A stretch of DNA of 64,000 nt from Bradysia coprophila (taxonomy: Eukaryota > Arthropoda > Insecta > Diptera > Sciaridae). The position numbers and the translations under genes were made by a program. Below are positions 11,842 to 24,360 of this stretch, piece after piece (the stretch's first letter is position 1; each line of letters starts with the position of its first letter). A model generated the notes under the pieces. That model did not search any database. It saw only the letters and a program-made list of their open reading frames with translations, and was not told the origin of the DNA. The stretch lies in NCBI RefSeq assembly GCF_014529535.1, contig NW_023504022.1:5507132-5571131 (forward strand). The letters are read 5' to 3'.

Positions 11842-13238
11842 TTACTCATTTTGTGGTTGTTGTGGGCTTTCCTGAGTGAACAGTCCCATCGTCGGATCAT
11901 TGTCACCAGAAGGTCCATCTTCATCTTGATTAGGCTGATGGGCCGACTTCTGTGTACCCATGATTTCACCATCCGAACCAACTAAATGTGATGGCACGTG
12001 CGGATTGTTTGACGATGTTAAGGCCGATTTGCGACTTTTGTCAGCTTTGCGCCACAAAGTTATCTCCTGTACGAACACGAAAATATTCAAAAGATAAGTG
12101 TTGACAATCATCGTTGTTCGGCTAGACCGTCTACGAAATCACCTGTTGCTTGAAGTAACGACGATCCTCCGTTTGCATCAGCACCAGATTCAGAAATATC
12201 TCACCGAAAACTTTTTGTTTATATCACGCATCGTTGGTGAGATCATAGCCGGCCAGAAACACTCGGATCGGTATGCTTTCACCTACGAGTGGAACAAGGA
12301 AATTTCATTTTGATTTAGCTATCGAATGATTAACGGTTAACGGTTACAGTACGTATCGACAGACCTTTGACGGGAGCGCCGTCCATTATTTCATACTTGG
12401 CTATGGTTTCATTTTCCGTGAACGTGTTCGGACCAGATCCAGTTGTTTCCCGTTTTATAATCGCTATTTCCATGTGTTTAATCTTAATGCGTACCAACAG
12501 GAAGTAGATCTTTCCGACTATGACATCCTTTAAGTGGTATCTATGGACGGGATAGAAGAAAAGGAAAACTTTAGGTTTGAAAAAAAGGGTCTCAAGAACA
12601 ACGACGTGCGGCATCTCACTTGGATTTATTGTACTCAAATTCTATGTGTAAACAGTCTTCGATGCCAACTTCCATTTTGATCGGACAATTCATTTCCGGA
12701 TAACTACAAAGTGTATGGACCGCAATATCAATTTCCCTCACAATATCACTGATGCGGCGCACAATCGTCACACGTAAAAAATACCTCAACCGCACGTTTG
12801 AGCCCACATACACCTCAAATGGCTTCTCCACATTTGCAAATTCAAACGGATAACTAGTGTTCTGGATCAAATCGCCGGGTCTGCAATTGGTTAAACGAAA
12901 TCGGTAATGGTCACATAACCGTCGTTCGGACGCACGTCACAATAACGATTTACTCACCGGGCCAATTCTCTCACCAACGATGTGAACTCATGATGATTAC
13001 CACGATCGTAGTATAGTTCAATTTGTCCAATCAATTCGATCTTAATACCATGGTGTTCCAGTTTGCTGCCCGGCTTCCGTAGCGTTACATTCACTTTGCC
13101 GGACACCGTTTCACCGTCGTAGTACAGCAGATACTTTTCCTTTTTGCTGTCTTCTGTTTTCACCTCGGCCAATTTACGATTTTCCGCCCCATCAAAAACG
13201 ATGTCCACATCGGCGGATTGACCGAATCCGAAATAATT
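11842..13238 (-). pseudogene. Vps26: Vps26 retromer subunit copy in unit A, frameshifted
   Basis: Exons on the minus strand: 13238-12958, 12880-12620, 12540-12365, 12282-12143 and 12066-11842; the short first coding exon with the start codon was not found. The protein matches Vps26 throughout: NYFGFGQSADVDIVFDGAE, LLYYDGETVSGKVNV, GQIELYYDRGNHHEF, then NVRLRYFLRVTIVRR, KMEVGIEDCLHIEF and IAKYEIMDGAPVKG. Vps26 is the arrestin-fold subunit of the retromer cargo-selective complex (Vps35-Vps29-Vps26), which recycles cargo from endosomes. Relative to unit B, the exon at 12143-12282 lacks 2 bp in the YDLTPTMRD codons, giving an immediate TGA, and lacks 1 bp further on. Introns are retained, so this is a segmental duplicate and not a retrocopy. 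The region that is broken in unit B is intact here. Confidence 0.9.
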
Positions 13239-13239
13239 C

Positions 13240-14700
13240 TGAAAATAGAACGGAATTTCGACTTTAAAGGTGGTTGGACTCATGGAATAAAATGTTGAAC
13301 ATTTACGCTGTTAGTCTAGTTTGGGCTCTAATATTTTACCGACAGTTACCAGAGCCGTAAAGTATCGCCAAAGTCAAGACTTGTTTTACGATTCATCGCA
13401 TTTTGGCGTTTCTTCACACTCTGGCGACTTTTCTTAGCGTTTTTAGAATAATCGCAAAAGTGTGGAAAAACGTCATCAAGACAAATTTTTAATTCTTTGG
13501 CGTTTCTTCACACTTCTTGACGATTTCTTTTTACGATTCTTCACCGGAATACGTCTATCGAGAGTTATTATAAGATCCGGCTATGGCGGTCTTTTGTTGT
13601 AAAATGTGTGACAAGACTAATGGAATGAAGTAAATGATTTTGCATCAATGCATCGAATATACTTCGATCTTGAGTCTTGAGTAGCGAAAGACTCGATAAC
13701 TATGTCGTTAATATGTAAGGTTAATGGGCAAATAGACCGAGAGTACCTCTGCATATTTTTGCAAAATCTATGACGTGTTGTTGCACTACCTTGGACGAAC
13801 TATTTTTGTTTTGAAACTTTTGTTTTTGGATCACCAACTAAGTGCTTTAACACGGGTGATACGACATATGATGGATATGTCAAGTGTCTAAATCAAGGAA
13901 AATTCAAATAAGTGTCAAAATGAGGAATGTCTGACTGTTGGTGCCAATAAAGAACGAAATTCAAAAACAAAATCTCATATTTCGTGAACAGTTCGGTGTC
14001 TTATTCCAAGACATTTAAATTTAGTTCTACAAAAATTTCGGCCAAGAGAGGAAGTGAATATGATAAGGTCGTATGAAATATACATTTTGATGCCACGTAA
14101 CGGTCGCGGCAAACACTTTTGCGCTATGTTTTCATTGCAATAATGAGTTATTCGTACTCGTCGGTCCCCTTTTCGCTACTTCAACAATGTGTATGATTAA
14201 ACTGATGTCATCAGTTTGCGGTAAATTCGTTCATACGAGACATCGATAAGATAAGATAAAGAAAAACTCAACGAAACGACGACCAACTGCAAACATACTA
14301 CTGGAAACTTGAGAAATGTAACGGCAATTAAAAGTACTCTAATACTCTAATAATAAGTCTTTACAATGGCTTATCATCTGTTATCAACAGTAAAGACAAA
14401 CATAACCTTCGGAGTTAGCTTGGTGCAGGGTCTTATGTGGTTAAATTCAAACGGATGAAGTAACAGATTTTGTATCGAACCAATACTTTGAACAAGAAAT
14501 AAGATTAGCATGGTGATGCGCTTGCCGTCTCTAATAGCTTAATGTACACCCAACGAGCGAAGCGTAAGTTTATTAAAAGAAATTTTCCTGCTTAGTACGT
14601 TGAAGTGAAAAATTGTCGCTTTGCTCGGAGGTCTATACTTCGCTTTACAATGGGAGTAAGACGAAGTAAATAAATGGAATTTGGGCGATTCAACGCTACA
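13240..14700. other. non-coding part of unit A between Vps26 and the MITE
   Basis: Contains clusters of short words such as GGCGTTTCTTCACACT near 13350-13560 and a copy of the ~220-bp dispersed repeat near 14375-14550. No coding frame supported. The missing first Vps26 exon should lie here or further upstream. Confidence 0.5.
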
Positions 14701-14713
14701 GCCAGAAACAGTG

Positions 14714-15056
14714 GTATTTCAGCATGACTTTTCTTCAACTGTTTTTCAGTTGATCCACACATCAATCAAAACTGTTTAGACGGTGTAAGCTGTGCACTCA
14801 CGCATTTTAGTGGTAAAACTGTATAAACAGTTTTGATTGTTTGTGTGGGTCGGCTAAAAACAGCTGAAGCAAATTCATGCTGAAATTTCAGGGACGCCGA
14901 CTTGTGTTTGGAAGTAGTGGTGCTCATACAACAAGCGAATCTGGGAGTAGTGGTGCTCTTTCAAGTAAAACTGGAAAGATGTAATGGTGTTCATCATTCG
15001 AGTAGTGGTGCCCGAGCCTCGCTTGTCCTTAGAAGTCGGCGCCCCTGTGAAATTTC
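14714..15056. mobile_element. foldback MITE in unit A, split by a later insertion
   Basis: The left arm, from TATTTCAGCATGACTT, pairs with the right arm ending CATGCTGAAATTTC. Inner stems include ATCAATCAAAACTGTTTA against its complement near 14830. It shares GCTTCAGCTGTTTTTCA words with the element at 47297-47520, so they look like one family. The 159-bp hAT MITE inserted at its right end. The uninterrupted copy in B spans about 24186-24360. Confidence 0.8.
14889..15047. mobile_element. 159-bp hAT-type MITE, nested
   Basis: 15-bp terminal inverted repeats CAGGGACGCCGACTT and the complement of AAGTCGGCGCCCCTG, flanked by the exact 8-bp duplication TGAAATTT (14881-14888 and 15048-15055). CAGGG-type ends and an 8-bp duplication are hAT hallmarks. 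Inside, GTAGTGGTGCTC-like words repeat four times. Unit B has the undisturbed site with one TGAAATTT at 24352-24359. Confidence 0.93.
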
Positions 15057-15837
15057 ACTACCTCTTCTAAACGAAGAAATTTCTTATTCGAGTTGAGAAG
15101 GGAGCCAGGGATGTGCACAAACGAATGGCTGAAAATAAATAGCTGAAACCAACACATCACGAACATACATACATTCTGTCACTGTAACTCATTCATGGGT
15201 GCCTCCTATTAGCGGTTTCACATCATATTCTCGTAAACGGTACAGATTCAGCTGTTCAGCTTGTGCATTGACAAGTTAGGTGAAAATCGAAATGTAAACA
15301 AAAACATTTCTCCCTTTGCACTATCCCAAGTGCAATGAGTGATGTTTCCGAAGATACATAAATATTGCGTAGGTTATCATCAGCTTTTGCCGAATTGAAC
15401 TGAACTAACATAAATCAAATGACTCGAGTACATAGGAATTCACAAATCATTACGCCACACATAATCGTACAACCGCTGTTCATTTTTGTGCTACTTATTC
15501 TACAGCTGTTTCACATTGGCTCTTCTCTAATTCATTGATGACACACGGAAAGATTTTTGTCGAGGCTTTTAAATTAATTTTAAAAATCCAAAAAAAAAGA
15601 CAAAAAATACGGATCCACTTCTTTAGCAGCACGAATGATAACGATATGTATACGACTACAGGGTGGATTGTTACGTAACGATCATGTAAAGCGTGTAAGA
15701 CGATGGTGCACTAAAAGAAAAATGATTCTCCGTTCTAAACGTAGGAAAAGAAGACAAGGCCAACGATTTCCTTATCTGTAAGCAATGTGTGAAGTTGATA
15801 TTAATAATAAAAAAACAATTTAAAAAAATGCATAGAC

Positions 15838-15905
15838 CGGATTCGAACACAGCACCTCCGACACTTCAGTCTAACACACACCCACTGAGCTAATCCATTG
15901 TTGGC
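15838..15905 (-). repeat. tRNA-like module, unit A
   Basis: On the minus strand GGATTAGCTCAGTGGGTG (A-box-like) is followed by TGTTCGAATCCGG (B-box-like). The same module is at 25218-25285 in B, and a diverged one is at 28625-28692. Arms are incomplete, so this is a tRNA-derived repeat. Confidence 0.6.
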
Positions 15906-17009
15906 TAATCCGCAACTAAGTTCGCACAGCTTTGATGGTTGTAATACGTTTTGAGGTAAAATGAATTGTTGACGCGTAAATGAAGCGTTTATGTTTCGAA
16001 AAAGGATTTTTTTCCACATTTACGCATTTCCCTCTTCCCTTCCAAAATATAATTGCTCTCCGTATCGAAGTTGGCAAAATCTACAAAGAAATTTTTCTGA
16101 ATTATAACTCAGTTACTTGGTAATTAAACCTGAAAAGCCGGTCATACAATTTCCGCTCTTGACTTAATCATTCAGTTTTCTAAAATTACATTTCAGCAAA
16201 TTTCACGTTTGCGTATCTGGCGTTTGCTTTGTTCGTTTGTTTGTTCGCTCAGATATATGAAATATGCGACTCAGATCAGAAGCAACGGATAGTAATGTCT
16301 TCAGTCAGTCGAATTTAATGTGAGATATTATCTGTTTGCCTGTTATCACAGGTTATTTCCATTATTGAAAAATTATGCCAGGAAAGCTAGATAGCGATTT
16401 TCAATTTTTACTGTGAAATGCAGCGTAACAGATAATGGCCGACCGTTACGCACAAAAAATGTTGCATGTGCAAGATAGCTGAAGAAAGGCTCAGAGTAAT
16501 AATAGAAGAAAAACTAACTACATACATCAACCGAATTGTCTCTATCAGGGTGTCGTGTGACCTAACAATCATGCCACAAAATTCTAACAATGTTGTAATG
16601 TCTTTGTAATACTGAACACAACGTTTCCATAGGTATAGGTGCAGGTGCATTGACCATAAAGAGAACTTTTCTGGACATCTTCAAACGAAATATTGATAGA
16701 TCGATCACAGAGTATCCAAAAACTTACACTAAATCAGTTTTCTAAAAAACAAGGCATCAGAACAGTCGGAGCGTTTGCTGCGACTTAGCCCCGTACGACC
16801 CGTAATCCTATTTCGTTCGTAACCATAATACGTCCGTAGCCGTAATACGCCCGGAACCCTAATACGTCTACAACCCTCTAATGCGTCTGTTACCAAAATG
16901 CAAGTCAAGTTGGGCATGGTCAAATTTACTGAAAGTGTTCATTTTTAAAATTGCGCATAGCGCAATTACGAAAGCCCGTACGAAGTACCTCTCAAATAAA
17001 ACCAACAAT

Positions 17010-18140
17010 TTACGATATTATTTTCTATTGGGTATTCAATTATCTCTCAAATGAAACCAAAACTAGCAAAATCGGATGAGATTTACTCGATTTATGTGCA
17101 AAAAACACTTAGGGCCCAATAGCGGCCTTAGTCCAAGGGCCCAAATTTGAAACTTTTTTCGCCACGTTCTTTTCGGTATTCAATTACCTTCCATAAAAAA
17201 CTAAATCTAGTAAAATCGGATAAGATTTACTCGATTTATGTGCAAAAAACACTTAGGGCAGAGTAGCGGCCTTAGTCCAAGGGCCCAAATTTGAAACTTT
17301 TTTCGCCACGTTCTTTTCGGTATTCAATTAGATTCCATAAAAAACTAAATCTAGCAAAATCGGATGAGATTTACTCGATTTATGTGCAAAAAACACTTAG
17401 GGCCGAGTAGCGGCCTTAGTCCAAAGGCCCAAATTTGAAACTTTTTTTGCCATCATTCAATTCGGCATTCAATTATCTCTCAAATGAAACAAAATCTAGC
17501 AAAATCGGATGAGATTTACTCGATTTATGTGCAAAAAACACTTAGGGCCGAGTAGCGGCCTTAGTCCAAGGGCCCAAATTTGAAACTTTTTTCGCCACGT
17601 TCTTTTCGGTATTCAATTACCTTCCATAAAAAACTAAATCTAGCAAAATCGGATAAGATTTACTCGATTTATGTGCAAAAAACACTTAGGGCCGAGTAGC
17701 GGCCTTAGTCCAAGGGCCCAAATTTGAAACTTTTTTCGCCACGTTCTTTTCGGTATTCAATTACCTTCCATAAAAAACTAAATCTGGCAAAATCGGATGA
17801 GATTTACTCGATTTATGTGGAAAAAACACTTAGGGCCGAGTAGCGGCCTTAGTCCAAGGGCCAAATTTGAAACTTTTTTCGCCACGTTCTTTTCGGTATT
17901 CAATTACCTTCCATAAAAAACTAAATCTGGCAAAATCGGATAAGATTTACTCGATTTATGTGCAAAAAACACTTAGGGCCGAGTAGCGGCCTTAGTCCAA
18001 GGGCCCAAATTTGAAACTTTTTTCGACACGTTCTTTTCGGTATTCAATTACCTTCCATAAAAAACTAAATCTGGCAAAATCGGATGAGATTTACTCGATT
18101 TATGTGGAAAAAACTCTTAGGGCCGAGTAACGACCTTTGA
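17010..18140. repeat. tandem array of about eight 143-145-bp units
   Basis: The marker word GCGGCCTTAG (last copy degraded) occurs at 17121, 17266, 17410, 17555, 17699, 17843, 17986 and about 18130, a steady period of 143-145 bp. Each unit also holds AAATCGGATGAGATTTACTC, GTGCAAAAAACACTTAGGGC and AATTTGAAACTTTTTT. Outer units are the most diverged. Confidence 0.95.
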
Positions 18141-18401
18141 GCCCTACCAACAAGCTCGCGTTGCATCCTACACAAAAACAATGTTCAGCAACTTTGTTCT
18201 ACTCGTCAATACCTTTCATTTGATATATCACAAGCATCTATTGCGTGCGTATTTCGGTAGATATCGTCGAAAGACTGAAAAACACCTATAGGGCCCTACC
18301 ATGCCCATTTTCGAACTTGACCTTACTTTTGTCGATACCAATCGGGGAAAAAAAGAATTTTGAAAAAAGGTTGTGATTTGCTCAAGCTAGAGGGGTCACG
18401 G

Positions 18402-18447
18402 ACGGACGGACGGACGGACGGACGGACGGACGGACGGACGGACGGAC
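18402..18447. repeat. (GGAC)n microsatellite
   Basis: About eleven uninterrupted GGAC units. A shorter GTCC-type tract lies at the matching place in the related element near 42390. Confidence 0.95.
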
Positions 18448-18576
18448 ATTTTTTTTATTGCGGATTCGTAGTCTATGAACATAACCAAATGCTTTGCCCT
18501 TACTGTCTGCTTCCAATTCGACGTGTTACAAACGGCATATTAATCTTATAAGCCCCCAGTACTTCGTACGGGGCTA

Positions 18577-18650
18577 AAAATCAGGGAAACGAACCCGCGG
18601 CCCGTGAGTTTCGAGTCCACCGTCCTAACCATTACTCAACTGAGGTGTTT
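18577..18650 (-). repeat. tRNA-like module at the head of unit B
   Basis: Minus strand: CAGTTGAGTAATGGTTAGGA, then GGTGGACTCGAAACTCACG resembling an anticodon arm, then CGCGGGTTCGTTTCCC (B-box-like). The resemblance to a serine-type tRNA is partial and the acceptor stem is not formed. An identical copy heads unit C at about 26106-26180. Confidence 0.6.
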
Positions 18651-20275
18651 GGGGTATTGTGTACGACATGGAAGATCCAAAATTCTGCAAGGCAGAGCGT
18701 TAATCTCGGTGTTGACTATGAATACATTTCGTTGATAAGATTACTCGAATGTAATTCACGTTAAAATAAGCGCATATGTTTCGGTGAACGTGTAATAAAA
18801 TGTGGCTATCGTCGAATTTAGTGAAATTTAAGCAACACGAGCTGCTCGGTAAAAATTGTTTTGCTTCGCTGTTGCACTTCCACAAAATAAGAACTTGAAA
18901 ATTCTCATCGATGAACTGTTAGCAGACCCTTTGCAAGAAGCACATTCCATTCGATTTTCTTCAATTGTAGGTACAGGCAGACAGGTCATCAAAAACTCAT
19001 TTACATTTTGCTTATTTTGCTATTAGCCATTCCAGAAAGGTTTTTCTCTAATTCATTAATGACACACACGGAAATGTTCAATTTTGCTACTTCGAATATT
19101 TCTGTTTTACCTGAAAAATGGTAGCAATATGCACACCTGCAACGGTGATTCACCGTTAGGGTTAAAGTATTTGTCTGCGATAATTGTTCACGTTTATGTA
19201 GGTGCGAGGTAATGAGGTTGGAAACTATTGAAACCAAATTCAGTCGTTGTTTTGTTCGCTACAGCGGAGGTCGTCCTACACTATAAAGAACTATGGACGT
19301 GGACCACGTTACATCAAGGTCTGCTAGTCGACTCAGCTCTAGTGGCTCATGACCACAATCATCCTTTATAGACTAATTTGGTAAGTTTTTATCAAGAAAA
19401 GCGTTTTGCTTCACAACAATCCGATTAGTTTCTATTGTGAACAACATGTGTCTTCCCGACGTGCATTTTCATAATAATTCAATTTTCGGTGTTAAATGGA
19501 AAGTCGAATTGAAGTTACGGTTAGCATAATCCGATTTTCATAAAGACTCATTGCAATAAAATGAACCAAAATTCCAACGAGCAAGTTATGTGACTGTTTT
19601 TGCCACGGCTTAGTAATGAACTCACGGCTGTGATAATTTGCTGTTCATTCAACGGACAATTTTTGAAATCCAAGCAAAACGTTCAATCCAGAGCTTTCTT
19701 ACATAAAATGTCTTCCGAAGATAATTACACGTTTCATATCGAATGATATTTCGCTTTCACTTTGGTAGTTGTCGCAGTAAAGAGCTTTATATTTCATCTT
19801 CATGTTAACCAAACACTACAATAAACTCAATCAATGAACTGTACGGTTTTCCGGTCGTTACTAAACTTAAATGAAACTTTGGATCTGAACGCTAAATCGC
19901 GTTTCAGATTTTGTTTGACTCCAAACTGAAAATGATTGTCCCTAATGTAAAGTCTATGAAGGTGTTGAATCTTAAGGAAAATATAAATTGTCAGGCTATT
20001 GCGACACGTCTTACAGATTTGTTTTTTTTATTATTAATTTCAGATCAGAATGGAGGAGATGTACAAAATAAAAAAAAAAAAAATAAAAAAATTAATAAAA
20101 AAGGAGGTCTCGGCGATAGGGTTTGTTGAGTTCGTTTGCTTAGTCACCGGGGTTAATGTGTGTCCATAGTATTTAACTTGGGAGGTCTCCTACTATGGCG
20201 CCTAATTCTAATTGTGATTATATCACAGACTTATAATGCTTACGAACTCGATACCCATATCCCTTTTCGACCAAC

Positions 20276-20357
20276 CTTTCCCACGAGATTCGAACCCGCT
20301 TTCGTTAATGGCTTGCGGTACTCCTGAACATCGATCTCGTGTATTACCACTGCGCCA
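20276..20357 (-). repeat. tRNA-like module, unit B
   Basis: Counterpart of the module at 10726-10807, with the same GTGGCGCAGTGGTAATAC and GGGTTCGAATCTCG boxes in the same spacing. Confidence 0.6.
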
Positions 20358-20607
20358 CGGTGGTTGTGATGAAGCATGATCTAATCGTTAACTTGAAATA
20401 ATTTACCAACACACACGTGACTTTCACCGAACAAATGGACGTTACACATGAGGTTGCATGCAAAACCTGTTTTCAACGAAGCACATAGTACACACACACA
20501 TGCAAACGAAGTTATTCTACGCCTACGATTGGCCGGTTAAGGGTAATTGTTCTGGAGAAAGCTTTGACGTACACATCAAGATGGATATAATGTCTGCGAA
20601 AGAATAA

Positions 20608-20681
20608 GTCTTCATGGCGAAGTGGTCAACGTTGCTGACCGCTAGCTGTGGGACTCCGAGTTCGAATCTCGTCAGGGGCAT
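20608..20681 (+). repeat. tRNA-like module, plus strand, unit B
   Basis: Counterpart of 11055-11128, identical across the TGGCGAAGTGG and GAGTTCGAATCTC boxes. Confidence 0.6.
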
Positions 20682-21391
20682 TTTTTGTCACAAAAATAAA
20701 TTATTTTTTTTTGCCGAAATGTTTTTGTTTTTGTGCCAGGTGGCAAGCATGACGTCAGTTATCGAATTTGATATAACTAATTTCAGAAGAACACCACGTG
20801 ACCCTCGTCTCCTTTAAAAGCCTCTCGTGTAAATGGGCTAATTAATGCCGCGTGGACATACGGAATGGTCTCACCTTTATCGGAAATTTTCAGTCGTCAT
20901 CTTCGGCTGTACTCAAATAAACATCCGAAACATTTATCGCAAATTCTGGTTGTTTTAAATTTATCGTTGATCAATATGCTCTTATGCGTTGGGTGAAGAA
21001 AAGTCGCAGATTTTGCTTTTGGATCTGCTGCCAACCATATTTTCCCCCCACTGAAACCAGTTCAAATGTTTTTTTTTCTTTTTTTTAATTAATTTTTCCT
21101 TTCTTTATTACTATTCGAATCCGAAATGGAAATTGGATCTGAGGACAAGCGAGAAAGGGAGCGATTTTTAATGACAACATTTTAGACTTCGAATGTCAAC
21201 AATGACAAAAAATTGCTTGAAATCTCATCTGTTGCGAATAACTTTGTCTCCAGCTCATCTACAATAGCTGCCATAGCTTTAGCGCCTCATACAAAAAATA
21301 CAGCTGCGGCACTTGTATATTACCTGGAGACAGAGCTACTCAATACGGATGGGACTTCAAACTCTTTCTTGTCAGTGCAAATCCAAAACTT

Positions 21392-22770
21392 TTACTCACT
21401 TTGTGGTTGTTGTGGGCTTTCCTGAGTGAACAGTCCCATCGTCGGATCATTGTCACCAGCAGGAACATCTTCATCTTGATTAGGCTGATGGGCCGAATTC
21501 TGTGTACCCATGATTTCACCATCCGAACCAACTAAATGTGATGGCACGTGCGGATTGTTTGACGATGTTAAGGCCGATTTGCGACTTTTGTCAGCTTCGC
21601 GCCACAAAGTTACCTCCTGTACGAACACGAAAATATTCAAAAGATAAGTGTTGACAATCATCGTTGTTCGGCTAGACCGTCTACGAAATCACCTGTTGCT
21701 TGAAGTAACAACGATCCTCCGTGTCCATCAGCACCAGATTCAGGAAATATCTCACCGAAAACCTTTTGTTTATGTCACGCATCGTTGGTGTGAGATCATA
21801 ACCGGCCAGAAACACTCGGATCGGTATGCTTTCACCTACGAGTGGAACAAGGAAATTTCATTTTGATTTAGCTATCGAATGGTTAACGGTTACAGTGCGT
21901 ATGGACAGACCTTTGACGGGAGCGCCGTCCATTATTTCATACTTGGCTATGGTTTCATTTTCCGTGAACGTGTTCGGACCAGATCCAGTTGTTTCCCGTT
22001 TTATAATCGCTATTTCCATGTGTTTAATCTTAAACGCGCGTACCAACAGGAAGTAGATCTTTCCGACTATGACATCCTTTAAGTGGTATCTATGGACGGG
22101 ATAGAAGAAAAGGAAAATTTTAGGTTTAAAAAAAGGGTCGCAACGACGTGCGGCAACTCACTTGGATTTATTGTACTCAAATTCTATGTGTAAACAGTCT
22201 TCGATGCCAACTTCCATTTTGATCGGACAATTCATTTCCGGATAACTACAAAGTGTATGGACCGCAATATCAATTTCCCTCACAATATCTCTGATGCGGC
22301 GCACAATCGTCACACGTAAAAAATACCTCAACCGCACATTTGAGCCCACATACACCTCAAATGGCTTGCAAATTCAAACGGATAACTAGTGTTCTGGATC
22401 AAATCGCCGGGTCTGCAATTGGTTAAACGAAATCGGTAATGGTCACATAACCGTCGTTCGGACGCACGTCACAATAACGATTTACTCACCGGGCCAGTTC
22501 TCTCACCAACGATGTGAACTCATGATGATTACCACGATCGTAGTACAGTTCAATTTGTCCAATCAATTCGATCTTAATACCATGGTGTTCGAGTTTGCTG
22601 CCCGGCTTCCGTAGCGTTACATTGACTTTGCCGGACACCGTTTCACCGTCGTAGTACAGCAGATACTTTTCCTTTTTGCTGTCTTCTGTTTTCACCTCGG
22701 CCAATTTACGATTTTCCGCCCCATCAAATACGATGTCCACATCGGCGGATTGACCGAATCCGAAATAATT
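21392..22770 (-). pseudogene. Vps26: Vps26 retromer subunit copy in unit B, 10-bp deletion
   Basis: Same exon order as the unit A copy. The exon that is broken in A is intact here and reads YDLTPTMRDINKRFSVRYFLN through to YFKQQ. In the exon encoding PFEFANVEKPFEV, however, 10 bp are missing near 22370 (unit A has TCTCCACATT there on the plus strand). That shifts the frame after PFEFA, so the downstream VGSNVRLRYFLRV block is out of phase. Other changes: LLVRIKIK has become LLVRAFKIK through an in-frame 3-bp gain, EDRRYF has become EDRCYF, and the last exon has K-to-E and K-to-N changes. The missing 5' exon was not found. Splice sites are still canonical. I regard it as a pseudogene with lesions independent of unit A's. 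Confidence 0.88.
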
Positions 22771-24185
22771 CTGAAAATAGACGAACGGAATTTCGACTTT
22801 AAATGTGGTTGGACTCAGACTCATGGAATAAAATGTTGAACAGACGGTTACCATAGTCGTGAAGTATCGCCAAAGTCTTATCGTCACATTCATCACATTT
22901 AGGCGTTTATTCACACTCTGACAATGTCTCTTAGCGTTTCTTCACACTTTGTGGATTTGCCAATTCATCACTTGTAGTTGATTTGTTAAATCAGGCAGAA
23001 AAATCGTCAGAATGTGAAGATAAAGAAACGCTAAGAAGAAGTGCCCAAGTGTGAAGAAACGTCATAAAGACAAATTTTCCATTCTTTATGTTTCTGGGGT
23101 TTTCTTCACAGTTTGCCGAATTTTTTTACGATTTTTGATCTATTTTTTGGCGATTCGACTGGTGGCAATTCTTCACGGGTTACAGAGAGGCTAATAAGTT
23201 TCTTTGTGAAAGATTATTTTTGCAAAATCTATGACGTGTTGTTGCACTACCTTGGACGAACTATTTTTGTTTTGAAACTTTTGTTTTTGGATCACCAACT
23301 AAGTGCTTTAACACGGGTGATACCTATGATGGATATGTCAGCTGTCCCAATCAAAGAAAATTCAAATAAGTGTCAAAATGAGGAATGTCTGACTGTTGGT
23401 GCCAATAAAGAACGAAATTCAAAAACAGAATCTCATGTTTCGTGAACAGTTCGGTGTCTTGGAATAAGACATTTAAATTTAGTTCTACAAAAATTTCGGC
23501 CAAGAGAGGAAGTGAATATGATAAGGTCGTATGAAATATACATTTTTATGCCACGTAACGGTCGCGCTAAACACTTTTGCGCTATGTTTTCATTGCAATA
23601 ATCAGTGATTCGTACTCGTCGGTCCCCATTTCGCTACTTCAACAATGTGTATGATTAAACTGATGTCATCAGTTTGCGGTAAATTCGTTCTTACGAGACA
23701 TCGATAAGATAAGATAAAGAAAAACTCAACGAAACGACCAACTGCAAACATACTACTGGAAACTTGAGAAATGTAACGCCAATTAAAAGTACTCTAATAC
23801 CAGTGGCTAAGTCTTTACATTGGCTTAACCTTCCAAAAATCATCTGTTATCAACAGTAACGACAAATATGAGCGATGACAACAAACGGATGAAGTAACAG
23901 ATTTTGTATTAAACCAATACTTTGAACAGGAAATAAGATTTCACCATGTTAATCCTATTGCGCTTGCCTAAAAGCTTAATGTACACCCAACGTGCGAAAC
24001 GTAAGTTTATTAAAAGAAATTTTCCTGCTTAGTACGTGGAAGCGAAAAATTGACAGAACGTTCAAATGCATATTGTGTCATTACGTCGCTTTGCTCGGAG
24101 GTCTATACTATAGCTTTACAGTGGGAGAAAGAGGAAGTAAATAAATGGAAATTGTGCGATTCAACGCTACAGCCAGAAACAGTGA

Positions 24186-24360
24186 TATTTCAGCCTGACT
24201 TTTCTTCACCTTTTTTCAGCTGATCCACACATACAACCAAAACTGTTTATACGGTGTAAGCTGTGCACACACGCATTGTAGTGGTAAAACCGTATAAACA
24301 GTTTTGATTGTTTGTGTGGGTCGGCTAAAAACAGCTGAAGCAAATTCATGCTGAAATTTC
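24186..24360. mobile_element. foldback MITE in unit B (uninterrupted)
   Basis: Same element as at 14714 in unit A but without the nested 159-bp insertion. The arms pair from ATTTCAGC to GCTGAAATTTC with an inner AACTGTTTATACGGT stem. It preserves the empty site TGAAATTT at 24352-24359. Confidence 0.85.

Larger units (their letters stand above)
7640..16748. repeat. tandem segmental duplication, unit A
   Basis: Near-identical over its length to unit B (18577-26105), apart from two clean insertions in A (8887-10447 and 14889-15047), small indels, and short extra or missing tracts. It ends with CACTAAATCAGTTTTCTAAAAAA, as unit B does. The unit holds a Vps26 copy, several tRNA-like modules, one copy of the ~220-bp dispersed repeat (near 14375), and a foldback MITE. 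Without the two insertions its length is close to unit B's. Confidence 0.92.
16785..18575. mobile_element. TIR element carrying a 144-bp tandem array, inserted at the A/B junction
   Basis: Begins TTAGCCCCGTACGA (16785-16798) and ends with the complement TCGTACGGGGCTAA. It separates the end of unit A from the head of unit B; the B/C junction at 26105 is uninterrupted and shows the empty state. Inside are about eight copies of a 144-bp unit and a GGAC microsatellite. No protein frame is credible. A related element in opposite orientation is at 42267-43291. Confidence 0.85.

Noticed and set aside
16408-16650. 80-codon minus-strand frame identical in units A and B (second copy at 25768-26010)
   Set aside because: Identity simply reflects the recent duplication; there is no recognisable domain and no splice partner.
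7640-16748. Unit as an LTR retrotransposon with the unit ends as LTRs
   Set aside because: No gag/pol frames, no TG...CA ends or primer-binding site, and the unit contains an ordinary intron-bearing gene; a segmental duplication explains it better.
17010-18140. CRISPR-like regular repeats
   Set aside because: The 144-bp period has no short repeat/unique spacer pattern, and the sequence is clearly eukaryotic; it is a tandem satellite.
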